A DNA stretch of 64,000 nt from Heloderma charlesbogerti (taxonomy: Eukaryota; Chordata; Lepidosauria; Squamata; Helodermatidae): positions 248,001 through 312,000 of the forward strand of contig JANEZZ010002693.1 of NCBI GenBank assembly GCA_026122225.1, given 5' to 3'. Shown piece by piece: positions 1 through 9,470 of this stretch; within the stretch, counting starts at the first letter, position 1, and every line of letters begins with the position of its first letter. The notes below the pieces were generated by a model, which made no database searches, was not told the DNA's origin, and saw nothing but the letters and a program-made list of their open reading frames with translations. The position numbers and the translations under genes were made by a program.

Positions 1-617
1 ATATTTCTCTTATGTAGGAACTCTCATACACATCCGCAGCTGCCTCTCCTGCAAAAGCGTCTCCATTAATTTCAGTGGAGTCACTCAGTCAGTCTGCATA
101 TGCAAAGGGCAGCAATAATAGCACATTAGACCTGTGAAAGGCCTGCCTCAGTGGTACATTTGCCTGGCTCCAACCACTGACATCGGGTGATGGGTGATGG
201 ACTGAAGGCGGAGCTGGTTGTCCTTGTGTAGACTCCTCCATGTGACCCTGCAGAGTTCCCGATTATGTGGAGGAGCCTATGCAAATACGGGTGGCAACCC
301 GTTCAGATCTTTGCCAAATATATGGAAGTTGGGGTGCTGAGCCAGGGTGCTTGACCTCTGAGGAGGAGGCATGAAGCACATGGAGGGCTAAAGACTGAAG
401 GTGGCTCATGACGTTCTATTGAAATGAATGGAGAAGACCATGTGGTGTTTGTATCTGAGCTGAAATGATGTGGACAACATGGAGGAATGGACTAAGCAAA
501 AAATATAAGGTTAGAAGCAGGCACATGTGTTGATAATTTTAAAAAATAACCCAACTCACTGCTATCATCGCTTACCATTTACTGAATGCGAACTACGCTT
601 CAGAGATAATGCCAGTG
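1..617. other. Unassigned non-coding sequence
   Basis: I see no gene, RNA or confidently recognisable repeat here. All frames are short and broken. Confidence 0.5.
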
Positions 618-792
618 GCTAAATCTAGAGTATAGACTGTAGTCTTCCTCAGCCCGATGCCCTGAAATGTGTTGGACTACAACTGCCATAATCCCTGGCC
701 TGATGGCTAGGGATGATGGGAGTTGTACCTCAACACATGTGGAAGACACCTGGTTGAGGCAGACTACAGTCTGTAAACTAGATTTAGAGTAG
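618..792. mobile_element. Foldback hAT-type MITE with extended arms
   Basis: The two halves are inverted copies of each other. The inner part matches the common foldback family seen at 32362, 33634 and elsewhere, with the core GTTGGACTACAACT and its complement. Here the pairing continues about 25 bases further out on both sides, through TAGACTGTAGTC on the left and GACTACAGTCTG on the right. It has no coding capacity. It is probably a longer subfamily or a MITE sitting in an older palindrome. Confidence 0.6.
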
Positions 793-1274
793 GTACAAGG
801 ATTCCTTCTAGTCTTGACATCTAAACATGATTTATTATCAAAAGGAAGCAGAGGAAAACCATTCCCACATAAGAACCAGCAAACAATTGTTTTCTTTTTC
901 ACACAAATAGTCATCACTGGCATTACGATGCCTTAGAGCAAGAGGATAAAAATGGCACAGCAAAGAGAACGAGAGAGAGAAAATTACAAAATGTTTTTAG
1001 CCACGGCAAGCCTTTCCTGTTTTGAGCACTAAAAATATTCTAGAGTAATAGCTTTTTGGTCTGCTGCCTGCTCCACAGTGAGGTAATGCTCTCTCCTCTG
1101 TGTTAAACACAACAATCCAAACAGAGATAAAGCTAATCATATCCACGTGCCTTGCCAAGAAAAACAGGCAGACCCTTCCTTCTCACCTCTGTACCAAGAG
1201 AAGATATTTCCAGCCAGTAGGTGGAGAAACTCTGGTGTGAGACCATTTTGTAAATTAAACATTAAATTAAATGA

Positions 1275-1655
1275 AATATTAGCCTACACATTGCCAAAAA
1301 AGAGGAAATGCATCACCAAAAAAGAGGTCAAAAGAGGATCCCAATTCGCATAGCTTTTGCATATGCTAATGTTTATGTATAAATACAAATTCAGAAATAA
1401 TTGCTATAATTGAAATAGAAATACAAGACATATCACCATAGTGGAGAAGACTGACCTGGTGACCTGTGTACCTTCTCACTCAGGTGTCTAGGTGCTGATG
1501 GGCTTTGTCGGGGCCTCTACTCCTCCGCCTTATGGCTCTTTGACTTCAAACCACACTTGGACTGGGCAGCCCATCAAATAGAGGACTGTCCTCTGCCAGC
1601 TCTCCAAAATAGAGGATTGTCCTCCATAAAGCAGGACACCTGGACACCTTAAAAA
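1275..1655 (-). mobile_element. ~400-bp non-autonomous DNA element, copy 1
   Basis: In reverse orientation this matches the copies at 17125, 22905, 35402 and 51605. The shared order is an AGGACAGTCCTCTATTT-like block, then a GGTCACCTGG / CCCAGTC block, then an A/T-rich part with ATGCAAAT-like words, then a segment with repeated CTCTTTTTTGG words. The interior codes for nothing. The terminal bases are eroded in this copy, so the ends are approximate. It is probably a DNA-transposon derivative, but the superfamily is not proven. Confidence 0.55.
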
Positions 1656-2308
1656 TAGGCTGTGTTCCTGTGGTGTTCTCCTAAAAGTCTGAGGATGAGA
1701 GAGGGATGCCTGCAATGCACAACAGGACCAAAGCAGCAGAGATGACGGTAGGATCTACACTTATGAATTATATGTTCTCACAGTGTAGTCATAACTGCTG
1801 GTACACATGACGCCAAGGGAATACCATTTCAGTATCGTAATTCTCCGCAATTTATAACATTAAACACCCACTGCAAGAGGAATGATATTTTCTATTTTTA
1901 CCCCTGTGGCCATGCTGTACTTGCTCTAATATGTCCCTGGGAATCGTTGTCGTGACTGGTCCTGGGCATGTGTTACCCAACCCTTGAGTTAGTTTTCACT
2001 TCCAGTAGGAGTACAGTGGGTGTATATCATGCATTTCGGCAGGTTCCATCCGTTGGGCCAGTTCTCCACGTGTTCGCTGCCATTGCAGAGAGTGCTCAGA
2101 AATTGTATCATTCCTGCTTCATTGCTGCCCTATTTTTATTTTTAAAAGCGGGGTTTCCTGATCGGTGCTCCACAGTGGGAAACATTCACATGGTATGGTT
2201 ATCCCCACCAGGCATTCCACAGACGTAGTAAGGCTACAGTCCTTTTCACACTTAGCTGGGAGTGAATCCCACTGAACTCAGTGGGGCTTACTTCTGAGTG
2301 GTCATGCA

Positions 2309-2402
2309 CAGTCAGGGCCAGAAAGTGGGGCACCAACCATTCAGGAAGGACAGCCAGTGGCATATACCCCCCCCACCGTTGGTGACTCATAAGTAATTGA
2401 AC
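2309..2402. repeat. Left terminal inverted repeat of Tc1 (deleted)
   Basis: This pairs with 3617-3838. The outermost 16 bases match perfectly. After CCAGAAA about 100 bp present in the right arm is missing, and pairing resumes with GGGGCACCAACCATTCAGGA. The shortened arm probably lacks part of the usual transposase binding structure. Confidence 0.8.
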
Positions 2403-2540
2403 AAATGGCTGACAAGCAGCTGCATGGCCAGGTGTGGCCTGTTTTCTGGGTACCCCATGGCCAATCAAGCAGATAAAAGGCCTGGAGGTGGTTCTGAGTG
2501 TTACATTTGCATTTGGTAGCTGTTCACTGGAACTCCCAAC

Positions 2541-3581
2541 ATGAGGTCCAAAGAGGTGTCCATGCGAGTGAAGGAGGCCATCGATAGGCTGAGGAAACAG
2601 CATAAACCCATCAGAGAGATAGCAAAAACACTGGGAGTGGCCAATATAACAGTTTGGAACATCCTGGAAAAGAAGGAATTAACTGGCAAGCTCAGCAACA
2701 GCAAAAGGCCTGGCAGACCACGGAAGACAACTAAAGTGGATGATTGCAGAATTCTGCTCATGGTGAAGAGGAACCCTTTCACAACATCTAGCCAGGTCAA
2801 GAATGCTCTTGAGGAGGCAGGCATGTCATTGTCAATATCTACAGTCAAGAGACAGCTTTATGAATGTAAATACAGAGGCTTCACAACAAGGTGCAAATCA
2901 CTGGTGGTAATGCTCAAGAACAGACAGGCCAGATTAGCCTTTGCCAGCAAACACCTAAAAAAGCCTGCCCAGTTCTGGAATAAGATTCTTTGGACTGATG
3001 AAACCAAGATTAACTTGTACCAGAATGATGGGAAGAGAAAAGTATGGAGAAGGAAAGGAACAGCTCACGATGCAAAGCATACCACATCATCTGTCAAACA
3101 TGGTGGAGGCAGTATTATGGCATGGGCATGTATGGCTGCCAATGGAACCAGGTCACTGGTGTTTATTGATGACCTGACTGCTGATAAAAGCAGCAGGATG
3201 AATTCTGAAGTGTATAGGGCTATACTTTCTGCTCAGATTCAGCCGAATGCTGCCAAACTGATAGGACTCCGCTTCATACTGCAGATGGATAATGACCCAA
3301 AACATACAGCAAAAGCTACCCAAGAGCTTCTCAAGGCAAAGAAGTGGGATGTTCTTCAATGGCCAAGTCAGTCACCTGATCTCAACCCAATAAAGCATGC
3401 TTTTCACTTACTGAAGACAAGACTGAAGGCAGAAAGACCCACAAATAAGCAGCAGCTGAAGGCAGCTGCACTAAAGGCCTGACAAAGCATCTCAAGGGAG
3501 GAAACTCAGCATTTGGTCATGTCCATGGGTTCCAGACTTCAGGCAGTCATTGACTGCAAAGGATTTTCATCCAGGTATTAA
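2541..3581 (+). pseudogene. Tc1 transposase, DD34E triad broken and premature stop
   Basis: The frame starts with MRSKEVSMRV. It has a two-part helix-turn-helix region (about residues 1-110) with a GRPRK motif at 57-61, typical of the Tc1 DNA-binding half and its nuclear-localisation area. The catalytic RNase H-like domain follows. WTDE gives the first aspartate at D153 and MDNDPKHT the second at D250. The third position, in SPDLNPIK, is 35 residues on at residue 285, exactly DD34E spacing, but it is lysine (AAG at 3393-3395) where the family has glutamate. A TGA at 3480-3482 cuts the protein to 313 residues. The same frame then runs open to TAA at 3579-3581, which would give about 345 residues, the usual length. 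Both lesions are single-base type changes. Loss of the acidic residue should abolish cutting. Identification is very secure. Confidence 0.95.
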
Positions 3582-3616
3582 AGGCGATCCTTAAGTTTGA
3601 AATGATGTTGGTTTGT

Positions 3617-3838
3617 TCCATTACTTATGAGCCCCCAATGATGGGTGTGTGTGTGTATGCCACTGGCTGTCCTTCCTGAATGGTTGGTACCCCACTTTTG
3701 TCAAACCCCTTGAATTTCCGCTGAAAGTCCTGACTTCGCTCCTATCTGGGTGTGTTTCCTTTCATCTTCAATGTGGTGGTGTACAGAGGCCAACTGCCAA
3801 AACAGTTATCCTTGTTCCAATATTTCTGGCCCTGACTG
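3617..3838. repeat. Right terminal inverted repeat of Tc1
   Basis: This is the longer arm, about 222 bp. It holds the inner match to the left arm (ATTACTTATGAG region), a short GT run, the complement of GGGGTACCAACCATTCAGGA, and the perfect outer 16-base end. Confidence 0.8.
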
Positions 3839-4060
3839 TATAGGATGTCCTGTATGGGTAAGATTTGTCTGCATGGGTAAGACTTCTTCCACGCCTCCTC
3901 TTTCTCTCCGTTCTTTGTCACCATTTTACTTCTCCTACTCTGCTGACTCCCCCCTGCCCCATTGTCCAAGTTCAGATTGTAAGCTTCTTGGGACAGAGAC
4001 CTGATAGCCACTGATAGTTCTATCCCCATCATGAATTTGGCCAATCTCCTTTTAAAGCCA

Positions 4061-4300
4061 TCTAAGTCAGCCTTCCCCAGGCTGAATCTACACATAGCAG
4101 TTATAACATTATCATACCATTATCATAACTATTGGTGCCCATAGGTGTCATGTGTACCAATAGTTATGATAACGGTATGTTAATGGTATTAACTGCTATG
4201 TGTAGATTCAGCCCCAGGCTGGGGCCCTCCAGATGTGTTGGGTGACAAATCTCACCATCCACAGCCAGTGGGAGGCTGATGTAAGCTATTGGCCAGCAAT
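4061..4300. mobile_element. Foldback hAT-type MITE split by another MITE
   Basis: CAGCCTTCCCC lies left of the 4080-4213 element. GGCTGGGGCCCTCCAGATGT follows it. Joined, these give the usual start of the foldback family found at 32362 and 33634. The right half (to about 4300) is diverged. Confidence 0.5.
4080..4213. mobile_element. Palindromic MITE, GGCTGAATCTACACATAGC ends
   Basis: A near-perfect palindrome of about 134 bp. It starts GGCTGAATCTACACATAGCA and ends with the reverse complement, and ATCATAACTATTGG pairs with CCAATAGTTATGAT around the centre. A second copy lies at 41581. If the ends are taken as GCTGAAT/ATTCAGC, the flanks are CCCAG on both sides, a possible 5-bp target duplication. 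No coding capacity. Confidence 0.75.
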
Positions 4301-4689
4301 ACCACATCTTGTGGCCTGTTAATTACACACTGAAGGGCTTCTTTTGTCTGCCCTGAATCTCTTGCTTGCTACTCAATTTCATCAGATGACCCTGAATTCT
4401 AATATTGTGGGAGGTGAAAAAGTTCTCTCAGTCCACTTTCCCCACACCATGCATAACTTAATAAACCTCTGTCATGCCTAGGGATGTATGAGCATTTCGT
4501 TTCAGTTCACAAACCATCCGAACTTGCTCCTTTCGCACCCCCAAACACAAACAGGAGCACATTTTGTAAACCACGTAGTGCAGGGGTCCCCAGCCTTTTT
4601 GGACCTGTGGGCACATTTGGGGATTTGAGAAACTGCCGCAGGCACCGTCACAAAATGCCTAATCAGTGGATCGCTGCTTTGGCATCTAC

Positions 4690-5112
4690 CTTTTGCATCT
4701 ATGGATCTCAGAATGCATCTTATTCAGCAAAACTGTTTCATATCTGTTGGACCCTGCAGCGTCTCTTTAATGAGGGATTGTCTAATTCACTTAATTGCTG
4801 TCAGTGCAATGCACCCAATGCTTCTTTAAACAGATGTTTTGGCAATGTCTGGTAGTAGTCTTCTTTTTGGGAGGAGGTTATTATACAGATAATTTTTGAA
4901 CTGGAACAGTCTTTAATATTCACTGATGTATATGCTCTTTTGTTTACCTGCTTCATGGAAATTAACAAATGGTCAGCATAAATGGATTCTCTGCACCCTT
5001 TTGACAGCTAAAAGGCTGATATTGCAACACTGGAAGGATAAATACTCACCTCCTCTAATGCAATGGATTGAGAACTTTACAATACTTACAATATTTGAAC
5101 GGGTGGCATATA
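4690..5112 (+). pseudogene. L1 ORF2 C-terminal fragment
   Basis: Conceptual translation gives the end of L1 ORF2: FHICWTLQRLFNEGL, then a CCHC-like stretch with CCQCNAPNAS, then KRLILQHWKDKYSPPLMQW. This is the C-terminal domain of L1 reverse transcriptases in which a tryptophan-rich helix and a zinc-knuckle-like cysteine group follow the thumb. The reading frame shifts at least once between the two parts. All of the endonuclease and polymerase are absent, so this is a 5'-truncated dead copy. A related fragment lies at 16500. Confidence 0.7.
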
Positions 5113-5116
5113 GATT

Positions 5117-5165
5117 TTATTTATTTATTTATTTTTATTTCTATACCGCCCAATAGCTGAAGCTC
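5117..5165 (-). repeat. L2-clade LINE 3' tail remnant
   Basis: An ATTT run is followed by CTATACCGCCCAATAGCTGA and AGCTCTCT. This is the same 3' end as the LINE at 7834, in the same orientation. Confidence 0.7.
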
Positions 5166-5724
5166 TCTAGATGCCAGCTTCAAATGGATACTTATTCGGA
5201 TACTTGGTCTGCTTTTGTTGAAGCTTATGTGTAATTACTAGAAAGCTGTAAGCATTTCATACAACTCCATGTAAGTACATAAAAAAAAAACCAGAAAAAA
5301 ATTCAGGTACTCATTGGCGCCACATTGGCAATCCCTTCGCAGGCGCCATTGGAAGTGCTTGTGGGTGCCACACTGGAGACCCCTGGCTAGGAGGTACCAT
5401 TTAACTGTGGTAAACAGTATATAAATCTATTTAATAATAATAATAATTTTTCCAAAAATGTTCACACACTCCTGAACTTGCAATCATATTTGAAAAATGC
5501 ATTTTTTTAAAAAGTGCAGTCTGAACTGCACATTTACCAAAAAATACACACATTTTCATGCTGTAGTCAGTGGCCAGGGGGCAGGGGGAGCGCATACAGA
5601 TCCCATTTGAAATACACTTTTCTCATTCTAACAACCTGATAAACATGTCATAAATGAAAATGGGGGGGAGCCGAGCCAAGCTTTGAAGTGAAGCTCAGAG
5701 AAGTTTGGTGAGCTTAAAGATCCC

Positions 5725-5942
5725 TGGTTCTCCCTTCCCTAATCATACCCTTCTTAGTCCTCTTTTCCCCTAAACTAAAAAGTCCCCAATACTTTAGCCA
5801 TTCCTCACAGGGGAGTGCTCTCTGCCTGCCTCCCTTGATCATTTTGGTTGCTCTTTTCTGCATTTCCTCCTCCCCCAGCTCTGCAATGTATCTTCTCTTT
5901 GAGATGGGGTGATCACAACAGCTTCGCACCTTGGATAGCACC
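5725..5942 (-). pseudogene. CR1-like LINE reverse-transcriptase C-terminus
   Basis: The minus strand translates to QKRATKMIKG, LPCEEWLKYWGLFSL and KRTKKGMI. This matches the conserved C-terminal pattern of CR1-type reverse transcriptases (a KRATKMIKG box, then EERL..LGLFSL, then KRR..GD). It is short and frame-shifted, with no polymerase motifs. A second copy lies at 17640-17950. Confidence 0.5.
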
Positions 5943-6030
5943 TTTAGAGTTCTGACTTGTTCTGACTGAAATCCAGAGCGGATTCACCGCCCCACTGACA
6001 TCGGAGCCACCACCCTCCAATGACATCAAG
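5943..6030. mobile_element. Half copy of CAGTGGAG hAT MITE
   Basis: TAGAGTTCTGACTTGTTCTG, then CGGATTCACCGCCCCACTGA and GGAGCCACCACCCTCCA, match the right half of the family at 6973, 24838 and 61846. The left half is missing. Confidence 0.65.
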
Positions 6031-6351
6031 TCCAAAGTCTAAAATTATTTCACTGGCCCGTTAGTGTATGTATGAAGCTAGGATTCCCTTCCCTGCCATG
6101 TGTACACTTACTATGCATGTATGTATACATCAATGAGTAAATATCTACTCCTGAACGGTACTCTGTGGTTTGAATGCAGCTCATTTTACTTGCCTTAGGC
6201 CTTTGCAGAGGACTGACATTTGCACAGAGAACAAGCAGCTCTCACGAAGTTGTTGCAGGGAATCAAAACGTCTTTCCTTCCTGACCCTCTCCTCTCGAGT
6301 GAGAGAGGCTCCCAAGAACTTTTGTGTTCTTTTATTTTTGACAGACTGCCT

Positions 6352-6562
6352 GATTTGGTGTGGGAAACCTGGAATCAAATCTCAGCTCAGCCCAGGATGC
6401 CCACTGGGTGACTCTGGGCCAGCCACCCTCTCTCAACCTGACCTACCTCACAGGGCTGTTGTGAGGATGAAATGGTACAATCCCGCGTATGCTTTACTGA
6501 GCTCCTTGGAAGAACAGCAGGGGACAAAGCCAGTGGCTAAATGAATAAGGAAATAAGATTGA
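6352..6562 (+). mobile_element. Sauria-type tRNA-derived SINE (head truncated)
   Basis: The body carries CACTGGGTGACTCTGGGCCA and TACCTCACAGGGCTGTTGTG followed by AGGATGAAATGG, the conserved core of this squamate SINE also seen at 26643. The tRNA-like head is degraded and the tail lacks the long AAAT run. Confidence 0.7.
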
Positions 6563-6972
6563 TTTCAAATAACATTTATTATCAAAGGTGCACTTCCAAA
6601 CCATTTGGCTCATGGCAAGTGACAGCAGTAATGGCACTGACCTAGTTAGTGGCCATGTGAGCACAGAAGTAGGTGAAGTAGATCCCCCTTAAGTGATGGG
6701 GGATCAGGGGCACAAACAAGCCTTACGCGTGTGATTCCACCCCCAACCCTGGGTCGGATCCAGCAGCCAGGGCTGATGATGTGTAGCCCCATCAGGTAAT
6801 CGGCAATAGCACTGATCGGCTCCGTGGGAATGGGAAGTGAATACACCCTCTCATATCCTTTCCCCATCAAAGAGTTATCGGCGGCCTTGCAGCTTATCTG
6901 ACAAGGGCACGTTGTGAGGGGACCCAATGGCAGCAGGGATCTTTAGCCTGATCTGAAGTCACTTCTTCTGAC

Positions 6973-7146
6973 CAGTGGAGCTCGGTGGCTCCGATGTCAG
7001 TGGGGCAGTGAATCCGCTCCAGTTTTCATTCAGACCCAGTCAGAACTTTGCACCTTGGAGAGCTCTTTTAGCATTCTGAGTGGTTGTGAGTGAAACCCGG
7101 AGTGGATTCACTGCCCCGCTGACATCGGAGCCACCATCCTCTACTG
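6973..7146. mobile_element. hAT MITE with perfect 8-bp target duplication
   Basis: The ends are CAGTGGAG and CTCTACTG. The flanks are CTTCTGAC at 6965-6972 and CTTCTGAC at 7147-7154, a perfect 8-bp duplication as made by hAT transposases. The body is largely palindromic, with CCGATGTCAGTGGGGC pairing with the matching right-hand block. No coding capacity. Confidence 0.85.
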
Positions 7147-7255
7147 CTTCTGACACTGCCCATCTTGATGCTGGTGCCCCTGGAATGGAATGACCTTCAT
7201 GTCTGACTGAATTCCGTGATCTGCAGGCCAGCAGGGCTCCATAAGGCAACAGCAG

Positions 7256-7400
7256 TAGTCAGTGGTGCAGCTAAGGCTGGGCCTTGGGGCCAAAGGACAG
7301 CCCTCCCCCATGACCCTCTGAAGGGCAGCGGGTGATGGGGCAATGGCAAACAAGCCCAGAGTCAGCCACCAGCATGACATTAATACCTGTGATAGACATC
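7256..7400 (+). repeat. CAGTGGTGC repeat family, copy 1
   Basis: CAGTGGTGCAGCTAAGGCTG and CTTGGGGCC, then CAGCGGGTGATGGGGCA and GGCAAAC, recur at 28027 and 31067 in the same order. Family unknown. Only the first about 150 bp is clear. Confidence 0.45.
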
Positions 7401-7833
7401 CCTTCATTGGAACCAACTGGTTTGGGAAGTTTAATAAACATGCAGTGGCCCAGAGAAAAGCCGACCCTGTGCAGTACAATCTTTGTAGCATGGAGATGAG
7501 CTGCATTGCATGCGGTCTTCGTGGTCTGGAGGCAAGTCTGCATAGACTCACAGACTGAATCAAGAGGTGCTTCACAGGAACCCTGTGGACCAACGAAAGG
7601 ATAAAACAGATTAGATTCCAGAATAAGCCTAGGATGAGTCAGCTGATCAAGCACACAGCTGATCAAGGCTTCCTTGAACTTTCAGATGAACTGGAGCTGG
7701 ACCTCGAATCGCCACCACCATGCAAGTGCAGAAATGCTATTGGATACTGAATTCAGCAGCTTCTTATTTGGCTTTTGAAAACAAGTTTCAAGCCCTTCAG
7801 ATGGCAACCATGCCTGAAAATATGCAGACAGTG

Positions 7834-9320
7834 TTTATTTATTTATTTATTTATTTATTTCATTTCTATACCGCCCAATAGCCGAAGCTCTCTGGGCGGT
7901 TCACAAAAACTAAAACCAAACAACACACAATAAAACAATTTAAAATATATAGAACATTAAAACCACAATATAACAATACAACCACAATAAAACCTAGCAG
8001 CAGTACAGGAGTTTAAAATACAGATTTAAAACAGCAAAGATAAAAATTTAGAAAGCTAAAATGCCTGGGAAAATAAAAAGGTCTTCACCTGGCGCCGAAA
8101 GGAGTACAATGTAGGCGCCAGGCGAACCTCACTAGGGAGCTCATTCCAGAGCCGGGGTGCCACAACAGAAAAAGCCCTCCTCCTAGTAGCCACCCGCCTC
8201 ACTTCCTTCGGCAGGGGCTCACGGAGAAGGGCCGCTGATGATGATCTTAAGGTCCGGGCAGGCACATATGGGAGGAGGCGATCCTTCAGGTAACCTGGCC
8301 CCAAGCCATTAAGGGCTTTGAATGTTAACACCAGCACTTTGAATCGGGCCCGGAAATGGACTGGCAGCCAGTGCAGCTGGAAAAGTACTGGCGTAATATG
8401 AGCTCGCAGGCCAGTCCCCGTTAACAATCTTGCTGCCCTATTTTGGACCAGCTGAAGTTTCCGGACCGTTTTCAAAGGCAGCCCCACGTATAACGCATTG
8501 CAGTAATCCAGACGAGAAGTTATCAGAGCATGGATAACTGTAGCTAGGCTATCTCTGTCCAGATAAGGGCGTAGTTGGTATACCAGCCTAAGCTGATAAA
8601 AAGTGCTCCGTGCCACTGAGTTCACCTGTGCCTCAAGTGACAGTTCTGGATCCAAGAGCACCCCCAAACTACGAACCTGATCCTTTAGGGGGAGTGCAAC
8701 CCCCTCCAGAACAGGTTGAATATCACCTAGCCGGGCAGACGAACCACCCACTAACAGTACCTCCGTCTTGTCTGGATTGAGCTTCAATTTATTAGCCCTC
8801 ATCCAGTCCATTACCGTGCCCAGGCACTGGTTCAGAACAGCCACTGCCTCACCTGGTTTTGATGAGAAAGAGAGGTAGAGCTGGGTGTCATCCGCATATT
8901 GATGGCACCTCAGCCCACACCTCCGGATAACCTCCCCCAGCGGTTTCATGTAGATGTTAAACAGCATGGGGGATAGAATAGAGCCCTGTGGAACCCCATG
9001 GCACAATTGCCATGGCACAGAGCAATAATCCCCCAGCACCACCTTCTGGAATCGGCCATCCAAGTAGGAGCGGAACCACTGTAGTGCAGTGCCTCCAACT
9101 CCCAACCCAGACAACCTATCCAGAAGGATACCATGGTCGATGGTATCGAAAGCCGCTGAGAGGTCCAGGAGAATCAACAGGGTCGCACTCCCCCTGTCCC
9201 TCTCCCGGCAGAGGTCATCCCACAGGGCGACCAAGGCAGTTTCCGCTCCAAAACCAGGCCTGAAGCCCGACTGAAATGGATCTAGTGCCTGGTGAAATCT
9301 CAGAAGCTGTGGGAAGACGC
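7834..9320 (-). mobile_element. L2-clade LINE, 5'-truncated
   Basis: On the minus strand this element runs from an abrupt 5' end inside the reverse transcriptase (about 9320) through the rest of the coding frame, a short 3' UTR ending in AGCTTCGGCTATTGGGCGG, and an (AAAT)n tail at 7834-7860. It is 5'-truncated, as usual for LINE copies. Other pieces of the same or related families are at 5117, 18690, 20340, 35750, 43617 and 61780. The uninterrupted frame suggests a fairly recent insertion. I did not find a clear flanking duplication. Confidence 0.85.
8056..9312 (-). CDS. L2-type LINE reverse transcriptase (partial, frame open)
   Basis: The open frame runs without interruption to a stop at 8056. 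It has no natural start, because the element is cut off upstream. The readable part begins near FHQALDPFQSGFRPG. Using the TTG codon at 9232-9234 as residue 1, motif A is LDLSAAFD at 23-30, motif B GVPQGSILSP at 80-89, and motif C YADD at 113-116 holds the catalytic aspartates. The LKLNPDKTEVL block is at 150-160. A thumb and the conserved LWNELPSEVRLAPT C-terminus follow. This enzyme copies LINE RNA into DNA at the target site. The endonuclease and the fingers part of the RT are missing, so this copy is not autonomous. The L2 clade is my best placement; a related clade near CR1 is possible. Confidence 0.88.
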   Translation of the reverse strand, partial: PQLLRFHQALDPFQSGFRPGFGAETALVALWDDLCRERDRGSATLLILLDLSAAFDTIDHGILLDRLSGLGVGGTALQWFRSYLDGRFQKVVLGDYCSVPWQLCHGVPQGSILSPMLFNIYMKPLGEVIRRCGLRCHQYADDTQLYLSFSSKPGEAVAVLNQCLGTVMDWMRANKLKLNPDKTEVLLVGGSSARLGDIQPVLEGVALPLKDQVRSLGVLLDPELSLEAQVNSVARSTFYQLRLVYQLRPYLDRDSLATVIHALITSRLDYCNALYVGLPLKTVRKLQLVQNRAARLLTGTGLRAHITPVLFQLHWLPVHFRARFKVLVLTFKALNGLGPGYLKDRLLPYVPARTLRSSSAALLREPLPKEVRRVATRRRAFSVVAPRLWNELPSEVRLAPTLYSFRRQVKTFLFSQAF

Positions 9321-9470
9321 TGAGTGTGATTTCTACTGGTTGGGGAACGTAGAACTTCAGTGCTCTGTATTGTCCCTCCTCATGAATAGTAAAAGAAGGA
9401 AACGTGCCTATGCAGATTTGTTTAATGTTTGCCTAATGAGCAAAAGTGACAAATTCCATTTTTCTTGGCA

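Larger units (their letters stand above)
2309..3838 (+). mobile_element. Tc1-like DNA transposon, inactive
   Basis: The ends are exact inverted copies over CAGTCAGGGCCAGAAA at 2309 and TTTCTGGCCCTGACTG at 3838. A TA follows the right end, as expected for Tc1/mariner target sites. The left TA now reads CA. The inverted repeats extend inward to about 2402 and 3617, where GACTCATAAGTAAT on the left pairs with ATTACTTATGAG on the right. The left arm lacks about 100 bp found in the right arm. Total length of 1.53 kb is normal for a Tc1 element. The single transposase gene is dead (see 2541-3581), so the copy cannot move by itself. Confidence 0.93.
2240..3856 (+). repeat. Short interspersed repeat split by the Tc1 insertion
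   Basis: The left part (about 2240-2308) carries GGGAGTGAATCCCACTGAAC and GGGGCTTACTTCTGAGT. The tail TAGGAT resumes after the transposon at 3841. Across the gap the sequence reads like the family at 53680 and 54865, whose copies end with GAGTAGAC, TGCATAGGATT. The Tc1 element therefore landed inside an older copy of this repeat. Confidence 0.5.
4581..5395 (+). mobile_element. Non-autonomous hAT-like element, CAGGGGTCCCC ends
   Basis: The left end CAGGGGTCCCCAGCCTTTTT pairs with the right end GGAGACCCCTG. The subterminal GGGCACATTTGGGGATTTGAG also occurs at 42133-42447 and, in reverse, at 37350-37668. Here the element is stretched to 815 bp by an L1 fragment and an L2 tail inside it. An 8-bp target duplication is not evident. 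Confidence 0.6.
4479..5730 (+). mobile_element. Non-autonomous hAT-like element, interrupted
   Basis: The left end TAGGGATGTATGAGCATTTC resembles the terminus of the 51161 element. After the inserted element at 4581-5395, related A/T-rich interior resumes with TTTGAAAAATGCATTTTT-like words and ends near AGATCCCTG. The right terminus is eroded and I see no target duplication. Confidence 0.45.

Noticed and set aside
7141..7666. Overlapping 131-150 codon frames on the minus strand
   Set aside because: Two frames overlap in the same stretch, it includes part of a repeat family, and no protein motif is visible.
8056..9312. Host gene encoding a reverse-transcriptase-like protein
   Set aside because: The 3' end has a LINE 3' UTR and (AAAT)n tail, other truncated copies exist, and there is no exon structure.
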